Shown one piece after another: positions 18,529 to 27,081 of a DNA stretch of 64,000 bases; position 1 is the stretch's first letter, and the number at the start of each line of letters is the position of its first letter. A program made the translations under genes and the position numbers. The notes under the pieces are model-generated. The model saw nothing but the letters and a program-made list of their open reading frames with translations, had not been told where the DNA came from and ran no database searches. Location: the NCBI RefSeq assembly GCF_050306235.1, contig NZ_JBLWFH010000014.1:36157-100156 (forward strand). Direction: 5' to 3'. This DNA comes from Glaciecola sp947496235 (GTDB taxonomy: Bacteria; Pseudomonadota; Gammaproteobacteria; Enterobacterales; Alteromonadaceae).

Positions 18529-19200
18529 CTAGAAGAAAAACGAAACTGACATTGTGAACGTTAAGTTGTGAACGCTCTTTTCTTCGCCAATAATATCGCT
18601 ATTAAATACATGATCACGTACATCAAATCGTACCGATAGATAATCTGTAACAAGTAAACGATACCCAGCACCTGCCGAAATGGTAAATCTTTCGTCATCA
18701 GCAAATTCTGTATTGCCTGCACCTAGGGTGAAAAAGAAGTCCGAATTGAAGACCCAGTTCTCACTAAAAAACACCTCACCATTTAGGTTGTAACCCATTG
18801 ATAAATCGTAATAAACATAATCACGTTGGTCGTCAGTAAGAAAGGGGGCTCCACCTGACAACACTTCAAAACTGGTCTCTCCAGCAGTAGCTTGACCATA
18901 GCTAGCTTCGACAAAAAAGTTTTCATTAATATGGTATGCCAAGCGTGCACCGAGAAGCACATCAGAACCAAAATCTTCAATATTAATAACGCCAGCGAAA
19001 ATGCCTATCTCTACGTTTTCGGAGTCAATGTCGAATTCGTCAATGCTTCTACGTTCAACACCAGGATCAATTTCTGGTAACTCATTTTGTTGGGCATAAG
19101 TGACACCTGAAATGCTCAACAACACAAATACACTGGCGAACAAAATAGAAAATCGGTTTTGTGGTTGGATAGGATAAAAATTGCTGAAAAATAAACTCAT
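18529..19200 (-). CDS. outer-membrane beta-barrel protein (OMP_myx type)
   Basis: A 223-residue protein with a signal peptide (about residues 17-37) and eight or so amphipathic strands ending in a C-terminal Phe-Phe-Phe, the sorting signal of small outer-membrane barrels. The mature N-terminus IDEFDIDSENVEIGIFAGV and overall length match the small barrel family first noted in myxobacteria. Small barrels of this kind (GltA/GltB, NfsA/NfsB-like) accompany TPR and ExbB/D-type proteins in Agl-Glt systems. Confidence 0.75.
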   Translation of the reverse strand: MSLFFSNFYPIQPQNRFSILFASVFVLLSISGVTYAQQNELPEIDPGVERRSIDEFDIDSENVEIGIFAGVINIEDFGSDVLLGARLAYHINENFFVEASYGQATAGETSFEVLSGGAPFLTDDQRDYVYYDLSMGYNLNGEVFFSENWVFNSDFFFTLGAGNTEFADDERFTISAGAGYRLLVTDYLSVRFDVRDHVFNSDIIGEEKSVHNLTFTMSVSFFF

Positions 19201-19212
19201 TGCAGTACCTTG

Positions 19213-19974
19213 TTAAAAATATATGCTAGCACCGACTAACCACTGGTCGATACGCTCTTGTTCATCTCTGTCGGTTTCCGCGATTAAACTGCGATATTCC
19301 GCTCGAATCAGTACGCCATCCATTAAATAGTAGCGAACGCCAAGTCCCACTTCATAATGACTACTGACCCTTACTTCGTCGCCAGATTGCACTAGATTAG
19401 CGTTGGGTGATGTGCGGATTTCACCTGTGCCCAAAGCTAAATATGGACTAATTTTCCATTCAGGAAATACCGTATGTCGCATTCGCAGCGACCAAATTTT
19501 GTTATCTGAAAAATTCCCCAAAGCTTGGGTATAACTCGCGTCCACACTTAGATTTTTAGTCCAAACCCAAGTTCCAAATAATGTTATGGCTGCTGTGCTA
19601 TCGAGTGCGCCGCCCATCAGGCTGACTTCAAAATCTCGATTTTGGAAATCCTCGAAACTGCCTTCTCTTGGCATGAGTGCAACGCCGTCTTCCAACATAG
19701 TCGCACTTAGATCATCACTGTAGATCCAACCTTCAATTTCATCGTCTTCATTTCGGTGCGAAACTGTGCGAATTTTGTACCATTTGGTGCGCTCTTTTAA
19801 AATTTCAATTTGCTCGCCTTGGGCTATTACATGGAACACTGGATACTCTGATGCTGGGCCAGAATGCACATTGATATAGGGAGAGGTAACAGTGACCTTA
19901 AGTTCTTCCGCGTTGGCGACAACACTGATGTGTAACACAAACAAACAGAATACTGTGGTAAAAAACCTCTTCAT
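19213..19974 (-). CDS. SH3b-domain outer-membrane barrel protein
   Basis: The ATG at 19974 (MKRFFTT) is preferred to the longer frame because it gives a proper signal peptide and starts 4 bp after the upstream stop. The 253-residue product has a bacterial SH3-like domain (about 30-105: VTSPYINVHSGPASEYP, typical of cell-wall-associated SH3b) followed by a small beta barrel ending in Phe. It could tie the peptidoglycan to the outer membrane. Its barrel resembles that of the downstream 223-residue protein. Confidence 0.78.
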   Translation of the reverse strand: MKRFFTTVFCLFVLHISVVANAEELKVTVTSPYINVHSGPASEYPVFHVIAQGEQIEILKERTKWYKIRTVSHRNEDDEIEGWIYSDDLSATMLEDGVALMPREGSFEDFQNRDFEVSLMGGALDSTAAITLFGTWVWTKNLSVDASYTQALGNFSDNKIWSLRMRHTVFPEWKISPYLALGTGEIRTSPNANLVQSGDEVRVSSHYEVGLGVRYYLMDGVLIRAEYRSLIAETDRDEQERIDQWLVGASIYF

Positions 19975-19978
19975 CCAA

Positions 19979-22666
19979 TCAATCCTCGGGCGCATCAAAT
20001 GGGTTGTTATAATATTGGCCACCCACGTCCAGCCATTCTGCAATTAAGCGAAGTTCTGCGTCAGAAAGCCAACCTTGATGACTTCCACCGCTGGCAAAAG
20101 GTGCAAAGAACCTGCCACTATTTATAGCACCAGACGGGCGCATACTGGAAGCTACGTTGACTGTTTCTGTGACAGGAATAGGATTACCTTCACTATCCAA
20201 TATAAATTCACCTTCTTCATCCACTTCAAATACCGGATTACCTTGAGCATCTAGTACAGGAATTTGACGATCCAATAAGGCGCCATCGACAATTTCTTGT
20301 TCTTGGTCATTGTTCATTAACTCTCTATAGCTAGTCATGAAATCGTTATCTTCTGGCGCAGGCGTTTCGGACAAATCAAGTTGTCCAGCTGGCACCTGTA
20401 GCATGTCATTGGCATCTGCTGGACTATGACAACTGACGCAAGTATTGTCAGAAATCACGTTTAATTGTTCATCCAATACTTGGCGAGGCAATGCAAATAA
20501 GGGCGCTATATGGTCAGGGTAGTTAATCACTGAACGACATAAAGCGGTCCAATTTTGCGCACAAGCTTGGGATATAGGGAGTGGGGTTTGCAAGTCAGCA
20601 TAGGCTAGGCTAAATGATGCGCTTGGGGTATCAGTGCTTGGATCTGTCCAAACGTCTTCGAAAATCGGATCTGACGTCAATCTTGCCACACCTTGAATAC
20701 GCGATAAGGTTTGCGCCATGGTCTCACCAAGGTCAGCAAATAGCGCGGGGTTAGCGCCAGGAAAACCTACACCTGTACTAGGCGCACCAGCATTAATAGA
20801 AGGCGTTTGAGCATCTATTCGACCGTGTGGTGCTTCTCCGGTTCTTTCGTGACATCCGATGCAGGTTTTACGTTCACCAGGCATCAGTTGTAGCCAGTTG
20901 TTATGACGCGGGGTTATTCGCTTTCCATCTTGATCTACAACACTGACAAAGAACGGAATATTAGCGGGAATAGCGACTTCCACCGAACCATCAGGTTGAA
21001 TTGGCGTGTACCCTACGATTTCTCTTAGTAGCTGATTGCGAGAACGGCCAAAGGCCGCACGATTAAAATCTCTTACATCACGATCAGGAATAGAAACGCT
21101 TTTCACTATTCGTAAAAAACGGGCAGGTCTTTGCTGCGCAGTGGTTTGCGATGGATTAGCGGTTGTTGCAAGCCCAAAAGGACTGGTATCTATTTCATCT
21201 ACTTGATAGATACTCTGGATATGCAACACACCTAAGCCTTCGTCAATTAACGCGGTATTGCTGCGATCTATAGTTGTTTCAGGATTTGCAGGGAATGGTT
21301 TGGCTTCCATTGCCAAAATTTCACTCACTACACGGTCTTCTATGGGTAAACCTAGGGACAACTGGGTATCTTCAATGGGGTCGTACATCCAAACCCCATA
21401 TACCGGAGGAGCTTGCTCATAGCCTTCTGCGTTAATATTTTCTTCGCTGCAGGGCGCTATTGTGCGCGCCGCATCTTCTGGGCTACCCTCTGGCAATGGC
21501 GTGTATAATCGGCACTGACTCCAACTGTATAGGATTCGACCGCTACCGTCCCACAAAGGATATAAGGCGTTGATAAATCCTGGTGGCGACACTTCGCCGG
21601 TTAACACTATGCCGTCAAACAAGGCGCTCTGCTGCGCTGGTCCTTGCAATGAACTCATAGATGCAATTGGACGGTTGTAATCAATAAAGTTTTCAATGTC
21701 TATGGTGACATAATCAGTACCAAAACGATTATTCTCAAATGAATTAATCCCCATCAAGATTTGTCCATCTGGGGTAACGCTAGCTTTGGCATACTGCACG
21801 TCATCGACATAATCGGAAAGATTGTGACTATGTCTACCGTACATGATCTCTAGATCACTGCCGTCCGGATTCATTTGATAGAGATTTAACCCTTTGTTTC
21901 CGTTGGACTGATCCCAGCGGCTGAACAAAAGTTTTCCATTGGGTAGAATCAGAGGATCAAGGTCATGACTTTGGTTAAAGGATATTTGCTGAATATTACT
22001 ACCGTCAGGATCCATGATATGTAATACCGACGCTAGGGCATCCAGTCCTTCTTCTAACCCTGAATATTGCGGTTTGCCTTCATCTAATAAACGTGACTGA
22101 TTACCTCGTTGGCGATTCGAACTAAACACTATTCTGCCATCAGCTAAATAGACAGGACCCGTATCGTCGCCAGCTTCAGCTACTATATCACTTGAAATAA
22201 TTCGCATTAGAGTGTCGGTTTGTCTGTCGTACTCCCAAATGTTCCACGTGGGGAGCTCTTCCATACCAACCAATTCTGGCGCCCTGACACTAAAAATTAA
22301 TTTGTTCCCAGAGTAGTCGCCCTTTAAATCTTTAATGTCTATTGGTAGCGGATTACCTTGGTCATCTAAAGCGTCAGGAAATAGTCGCTCACTGATATTA
22401 ACGGGAACAGCGGACGCATTGGCGCGTTGTTTGATATACAGGGTCGCGCCAGGTATAAATTGTGTTGGATCAGCAATGTCACGAATGGGTTCACCTTCAG
22501 ATACAGCAAGGTCTCTTTCGATATAGGCGACAGGGACGTCAATTACGACAGGATCAGGTTCCTGATTCTCAGTGTCACCAATAGAACCGCCACAACCTGC
22601 TAACACTATTAGCAAGCTGGTACTGAGGAATGCCCTAGTGACATTAAATTGGCGATTTATTGACAT
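19979..22666 (-). CDS. HzsA-related beta-propeller lipoprotein with two CxxCH motifs
   Basis: An 895-residue lipoprotein (LAGC lipobox, Cys25). Residues of about 100-480 carry PD40/TolB-like propeller repeats (MDPDGSNIQQISF, MNPDGSDLEIMYG). The region around 500-600 resembles the middle domain of hydrazine synthase alpha subunits, and c-type haem motifs CIGCH (602-606) and CVSCH (743-747) follow. HzsA-related proteins are widespread outside anammox bacteria with unknown roles, so hydrazine chemistry is not implied. It is the first gene of the minus-strand operon, starts after a GGTGGG site and is divergent from a second haem-protein operon. Confidence 0.82.
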   Translation of the reverse strand: MSINRQFNVTRAFLSTSLLIVLAGCGGSIGDTENQEPDPVVIDVPVAYIERDLAVSEGEPIRDIADPTQFIPGATLYIKQRANASAVPVNISERLFPDALDDQGNPLPIDIKDLKGDYSGNKLIFSVRAPELVGMEELPTWNIWEYDRQTDTLMRIISSDIVAEAGDDTGPVYLADGRIVFSSNRQRGNQSRLLDEGKPQYSGLEEGLDALASVLHIMDPDGSNIQQISFNQSHDLDPLILPNGKLLFSRWDQSNGNKGLNLYQMNPDGSDLEIMYGRHSHNLSDYVDDVQYAKASVTPDGQILMGINSFENNRFGTDYVTIDIENFIDYNRPIASMSSLQGPAQQSALFDGIVLTGEVSPPGFINALYPLWDGSGRILYSWSQCRLYTPLPEGSPEDAARTIAPCSEENINAEGYEQAPPVYGVWMYDPIEDTQLSLGLPIEDRVVSEILAMEAKPFPANPETTIDRSNTALIDEGLGVLHIQSIYQVDEIDTSPFGLATTANPSQTTAQQRPARFLRIVKSVSIPDRDVRDFNRAAFGRSRNQLLREIVGYTPIQPDGSVEVAIPANIPFFVSVVDQDGKRITPRHNNWLQLMPGERKTCIGCHERTGEAPHGRIDAQTPSINAGAPSTGVGFPGANPALFADLGETMAQTLSRIQGVARLTSDPIFEDVWTDPSTDTPSASFSLAYADLQTPLPISQACAQNWTALCRSVINYPDHIAPLFALPRQVLDEQLNVISDNTCVSCHSPADANDMLQVPAGQLDLSETPAPEDNDFMTSYRELMNNDQEQEIVDGALLDRQIPVLDAQGNPVFEVDEEGEFILDSEGNPIPVTETVNVASSMRPSGAINSGRFFAPFASGGSHQGWLSDAELRLIAEWLDVGGQYYNNPFDAPED

Positions 22667-23368
22667 AATCCCACCTACTTTTCACAATTGAGACAGCTGT
22701 AGCAATAACCACACCCAATTTGCAAATCCTAGCGGTATTATTTTGCCTTATGAAGTGTCTCAAAGTGCCGACAGCTTTGTCTATTGGCCTAAAAATTAAA
22801 AAATGTTTTTTCGACTAAAATAGTCTCAGCTCAATAAACTCAATACAATTGCGGTATTGATTATTAGGAATATATATTCATAACTAAGATTATGAAACCG
22901 AACCTTTAATTCACATTTAATATAAAAATTTAGAATTAAATAATGAATTGATATAGAAATAGCGCAATTTAGTTCTCTAATGCCTGACAGGTAGCCGTTA
23001 AAGACGTTTACCTTTTCTAATCTAACCGTCTGAATTTACTTAATATTATCTCTTTCTTTGTGGCAATTATCAGTCAATATGTCTGAATTTAGAGACACAT
23101 AATTCTTGACGAAACAGCATTTTATTAGAAAAGTAATTAAAAATCATACGCTTAAACGAATAGGCATGATAATTGATAAAAGCATTTCCTATTAATAAAC
23201 ACAGGCATAGTCAACTTAAACAGTATTGTTCAATTAGTTTTTTGGCTGAGTAAAAAGCCAACACCTTTTAATCGAAAGTTATTAGTTTATAGACCCAAGA
23301 AGATTCGCCGATAACCTATGGATAGTCGCGATTTTGTATAACAAAGTATCAAAATGGGAGTAAGCGAT
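22667..23368. promoter_or_regulatory. 702-bp divergent intergenic region
   Basis: AT-rich region between the two divergent haem-protein operons. It must hold the promoters of both. I see no convincing ORF, no clear sigma-factor consensus and no long inverted repeat. Confidence 0.5.
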
Positions 23369-24607
23369 ATGCAAGGTTCAAAAAAATTGGTTATCGGTAA
23401 AGCAAAAAATATCGTGGCGAACTTAATCGTCGCGGTCGGTATTTTGAGCGCTTCCTCAATTGCTTTAGCTGATAGTGTATCCCAAGCTAAACGCATGCAT
23501 GATCGCCTTGCTGGCGTTCCTCCTACTGAACAAATTTTGCAACAAATGGCCGGATTAATTGAGGCTGGGCAACCCGAACAAGCCGCATTTTTAGCCATGG
23601 AAAACCCAGCCTTTTACAATGTTACATTAAAAAATTGGATCACTCCCTGGACGAATGAAGAAGCCGACGTTTTTGCACCTTTAAATGATTATACTGCCAC
23701 TGTGATAGGCATTATTAGAGACGATATCGATTTTCGACAAATTTTGACTGGCAATATAATCTATTCTGCTCCTAGTGTTTCAGGCATTCCAACTTACTCA
23801 AACTCCAATAATGCCCATTACGAAGCACTTGAAAATAACGGCATCGACCTTGCCTCAAATTTAGTTCAACAAACCCAATCCTCAGTCACAGGTTTACCCG
23901 CGCAGGCTACGGCTGGCGTTATTACAACTAGGGCAGCGGCGAAATCATTTTTCAAAGACGGTACCAATCGCGCAATGTTCAGATTTACTTTGATAAATCA
24001 TATGTGTACTGATTTAGAAGCGTTAAAAGATACCAGTTTACCGCCAGATAGAATTCGCCAAGATCTTAGCCGTAGCCCAGGAGGTGATAGCCGAATTTTT
24101 GCCAACTCTTGCTCCGGCTGTCATACCGGCATGGATCCCTTAGCACAAGCATACGCCTATTATGAGTATGAATATGATGTTCAAGGTGATCCAGAAGGAA
24201 ACAATGGTTACCTAGCCTACAACCAAGATGGCCAAACTGATCCCGAAACGGGTTCGCGAGTGACGGCGAAACACAGAATCAATGCTAACAACTTTGAATT
24301 CGGTTATGTGATCGAAGACGACCGCTGGGACAACTATTGGCGCGAAGGTATTAACCAAACTCTTGGTTGGTCAGAACAACTACAAGGTTATGGTTACGGC
24401 GCCAAAAGTATGGGTGAAGAACTGGCTAACAGCCAACAATTTGCACAATGCCAAGTGACAAAAGTATTTAAGGATGTGTGTTTGCGCAATCCACAAGATG
24501 TTAGCGATAGAAGTGTCATTGATGAGGCAACTCAAACCTTTATGCAAAACGGGTATCAGATGAAGCCTGTGTTTGCCAGTACTGCCAATTATTGCAAAGG
24601 GGAATAA
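23369..24607 (+). CDS. exported protein with one c-type haem motif
   Basis: The ATG at 23369 is chosen because GGGAG lies 8 bp upstream; an earlier ATG at 23354 overlaps that site. The 412-residue product has a signal peptide (cleavage near ALA) and one CSGCH motif (about residues 248-252) followed by TGMDPLAQAYAYYEYEY. Proteins with this HTGMDPL pattern occur beside DUF1501-like proteins, sometimes annotated near DUF1585/DUF1592 families. A function is not known. It heads a three-gene operon. Confidence 0.72.
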   Translation: MQGSKKLVIGKAKNIVANLIVAVGILSASSIALADSVSQAKRMHDRLAGVPPTEQILQQMAGLIEAGQPEQAAFLAMENPAFYNVTLKNWITPWTNEEADVFAPLNDYTATVIGIIRDDIDFRQILTGNIIYSAPSVSGIPTYSNSNNAHYEALENNGIDLASNLVQQTQSSVTGLPAQATAGVITTRAAAKSFFKDGTNRAMFRFTLINHMCTDLEALKDTSLPPDRIRQDLSRSPGGDSRIFANSCSGCHTGMDPLAQAYAYYEYEYDVQGDPEGNNGYLAYNQDGQTDPETGSRVTAKHRINANNFEFGYVIEDDRWDNYWREGINQTLGWSEQLQGYGYGAKSMGEELANSQQFAQCQVTKVFKDVCLRNPQDVSDRSVIDEATQTFMQNGYQMKPVFASTANYCKGE

Positions 24608-24609
24608 TC

Positions 24610-27069
24610 ATGAAACTTAAGCATTATTTCAAGATCTTCTCTTTAGCTGCTTCAGTGGCATTATTGGTTGCTTGTGGCGGCAGCGAAACACAAGTGCAAG
24701 AAAACCCGATTCCACCACCTGCTAGACAACCAGTGCAAAACTATAATGGACCAGCGGCTGCCACTGAAGACGTGCAAAACTTTAAGCTTAATGTTTGGGA
24801 CAATATTGCCACCGATGATAAATGTGGCGCTTGTCACACCCAGAACAATCAATCTCCCGCATTTGCCAGAGACGATGATATTAATGAAGCTTATGCTATT
24901 GCCAATACTTTGGTAAATTTAGCTAGTCCACAAGACTCATTGCTAGTGACTAAGGTTGCAGGCGGACATAATTGCTGGCTAAGCAGTGATACAGCTTGTG
25001 CAGACTTGATGACCACTTGGGTTGAGGCATGGTTAAATACGGATGAAAGCGCCAATGCCATAGTCCTAGAAGCGCCAGTACCTAGAGCTGTTGGTGCAAA
25101 TAAAAACTTTCCTGAAAGTCCGGATCTATTCGCCGCAAATATACATCCGATTCTAGAAGCCCATTGTGGCGATTGTCATCAAAGTAGCGCCTCCATTCCT
25201 ATTTCACCTTACATTGCATCAAGTGATTTAACCGAAGCATATTTAGCCACCATTTCTAAAATCAATTTAGATCAGCCTAGTGACTCCCGCATTGCGGCTC
25301 GCTTAAGAGATGAGTTTCACAACTGCTGGAACGACTGTGCAACTGACGCGCAAAGTATTATTGATGCAGTGCAAGCCATGTCTGACGCCATTCCAGCTAC
25401 TCAGTTAGATCCTAATTTAGTTGCCTCAGATGCGGTATCTCTATATGAGGGAACTTTAGCAAGCGGCGGTGGACGTTTTGAAACTAACCTCATTGCCAAA
25501 TGGGAATTTAAAACCGGCTCAGGCAATACAGCATTTGATACTAGCGGTATTTCACCTGCACTAGATTTAACAATTTCCGGTGATTATGACTGGGTCGGCG
25601 GCTGGGGAATTCAATTGCGCGGCGGTAAAGCTCAAGGCTCAACCACCGCGAGCAAAAAAATTCATGATCTTATTGTTGCCACCGGTGAATTTTCTATTGA
25701 AGCCTGGATTGCACCAGCCAATGTGACTCAAGAAGGTCCGGCGCGAATCATTTCTTATTCAGGTGCCGATGACAGACGTAACTTGATGCTTGGCCAAACA
25801 CTTTATAATTATGATTTTTATCTGCGCAATGTGAACACAGATGCTAATGGTGAACCCTCATTAAGCACTCCCGATGCTGAAGAGGATTTACAAGCAGCTC
25901 TACAGCATGTGGTGATTAACTATGACGGCACTAATGGCCGACGCATATACGTTAATGGCCAGTTTACTGACGATATCGATAGTATTGAAGCTAGCTTATT
26001 AAATGATTGGGATGACAGTTTTGCGTTTGTAATAGGCAGTGAAGTCAGTGGTCGTTATCCCTTTGCTGGCACAGTTCGAATGGTGGCAGTGCACAATAGA
26101 ACGCTGACCGACGAGCAGATTGTAAGTAACTTTGATGCAGGCATTGGTCAACGCTTTTATTTAATGTTTGGTATTAGTGATGTGGTGAATGTGGCGCAAA
26201 GTTATGTGGTGTTTGAAGTTAGCCAGTTCGATTCGTACAGCTATCTCTTTAGCGAGCCGTTTATTGTTAGCCTAGACCCAAATGCCAGCGTTGCAGATAT
26301 CAATTTAACCGGTATGCGAATAGGTGTAAACGGTAGGGAAGAAAAGACTGGCCAAGTATTTGCCACATTAGATACATCCGTCGACGCTACTTCACCCAAT
26401 GATTTGGGAGGGATTCCTTTATCTCGCCAAGGCACCATAATTCCGTTACAAAAAGGGCCTGAATTAGATGAGTTTTTCCTTACCTTCGATGTATTAGGCG
26501 ACGCACAATCACAGAGAGTGCCTGCAGCGCCACCTGTGCCGGCATTACCTCAAGACCTGACGGCGCAATCGGAAATCGGCGTAAGACATTTTGCTGAAAT
26601 AAATGCCAGTATGGCCGCTTTAACTAACGTTAGCAGTCAAGAGCCTCAGGTGTTAGCGACCTATAACCAGTTACGCCAGCAATTACCAAGTGTTACCAAT
26701 ATTGGAAGCTTTTTAACATCTAACCAAATGGCGATTACCCAGTTAGCCATAAAGTATTGCGATCGTTTGGTGGAAGATAACCAGTTGCGCACATTGTACT
26801 TTCCAGATGTTGATTTCAGCTACAACGCCAATAATGGTTTTAGCGCTGGATTTAAAGATAATGTGATTTTGCCGTTAACATCAAAAATGCTAGGCCAAAG
26901 CATAGGCACTCAACCTGATCAGTTAATGGTAAACGCTGAAATAAGTAACCTTATTGACAGATTAGGTAGTTGCTCACAAACCAATTCATGCACCACTGAA
27001 ACGACAGAAACTGTGGTCAAAGCAAGCTGTGCTGCTGTGCTAGGCAGTGCAGTTGTGACCATACAGTAA
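24610..27069 (+). CDS. lipoprotein with two CxxCH motifs and LamG-like domain
   Basis: The ATG at 24610, 2 bp after the previous stop with AAGGGG upstream, gives an 819-residue lipoprotein (LVAC lipobox). Two c-type motifs, CGACH (72-76) and CGDCH (186-190), sit in a duplicated N-terminal module; each copy also has a later Cys pair (HNCW...C). A concanavalin-like LamG domain follows (about 294-510: FSIEAWIAPANV, RRIYVNG). The C-terminal third is unassigned. It would sit at the outer membrane, possibly binding a glycan or partner while carrying haem. Confidence 0.78.
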   Translation: MKLKHYFKIFSLAASVALLVACGGSETQVQENPIPPPARQPVQNYNGPAAATEDVQNFKLNVWDNIATDDKCGACHTQNNQSPAFARDDDINEAYAIANTLVNLASPQDSLLVTKVAGGHNCWLSSDTACADLMTTWVEAWLNTDESANAIVLEAPVPRAVGANKNFPESPDLFAANIHPILEAHCGDCHQSSASIPISPYIASSDLTEAYLATISKINLDQPSDSRIAARLRDEFHNCWNDCATDAQSIIDAVQAMSDAIPATQLDPNLVASDAVSLYEGTLASGGGRFETNLIAKWEFKTGSGNTAFDTSGISPALDLTISGDYDWVGGWGIQLRGGKAQGSTTASKKIHDLIVATGEFSIEAWIAPANVTQEGPARIISYSGADDRRNLMLGQTLYNYDFYLRNVNTDANGEPSLSTPDAEEDLQAALQHVVINYDGTNGRRIYVNGQFTDDIDSIEASLLNDWDDSFAFVIGSEVSGRYPFAGTVRMVAVHNRTLTDEQIVSNFDAGIGQRFYLMFGISDVVNVAQSYVVFEVSQFDSYSYLFSEPFIVSLDPNASVADINLTGMRIGVNGREEKTGQVFATLDTSVDATSPNDLGGIPLSRQGTIIPLQKGPELDEFFLTFDVLGDAQSQRVPAAPPVPALPQDLTAQSEIGVRHFAEINASMAALTNVSSQEPQVLATYNQLRQQLPSVTNIGSFLTSNQMAITQLAIKYCDRLVEDNQLRTLYFPDVDFSYNANNGFSAGFKDNVILPLTSKMLGQSIGTQPDQLMVNAEISNLIDRLGSCSQTNSCTTETTETVVKASCAAVLGSAVVTIQ

Positions 27070-27081
27070 GGGGTTGACAAA

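Noticed and set aside
19979..22666. True hydrazine synthase (anammox) function
   Set aside because: Only HzsA-like parts are present, with no HzsB/HzsC genes; related proteins occur in many non-anammox bacteria.
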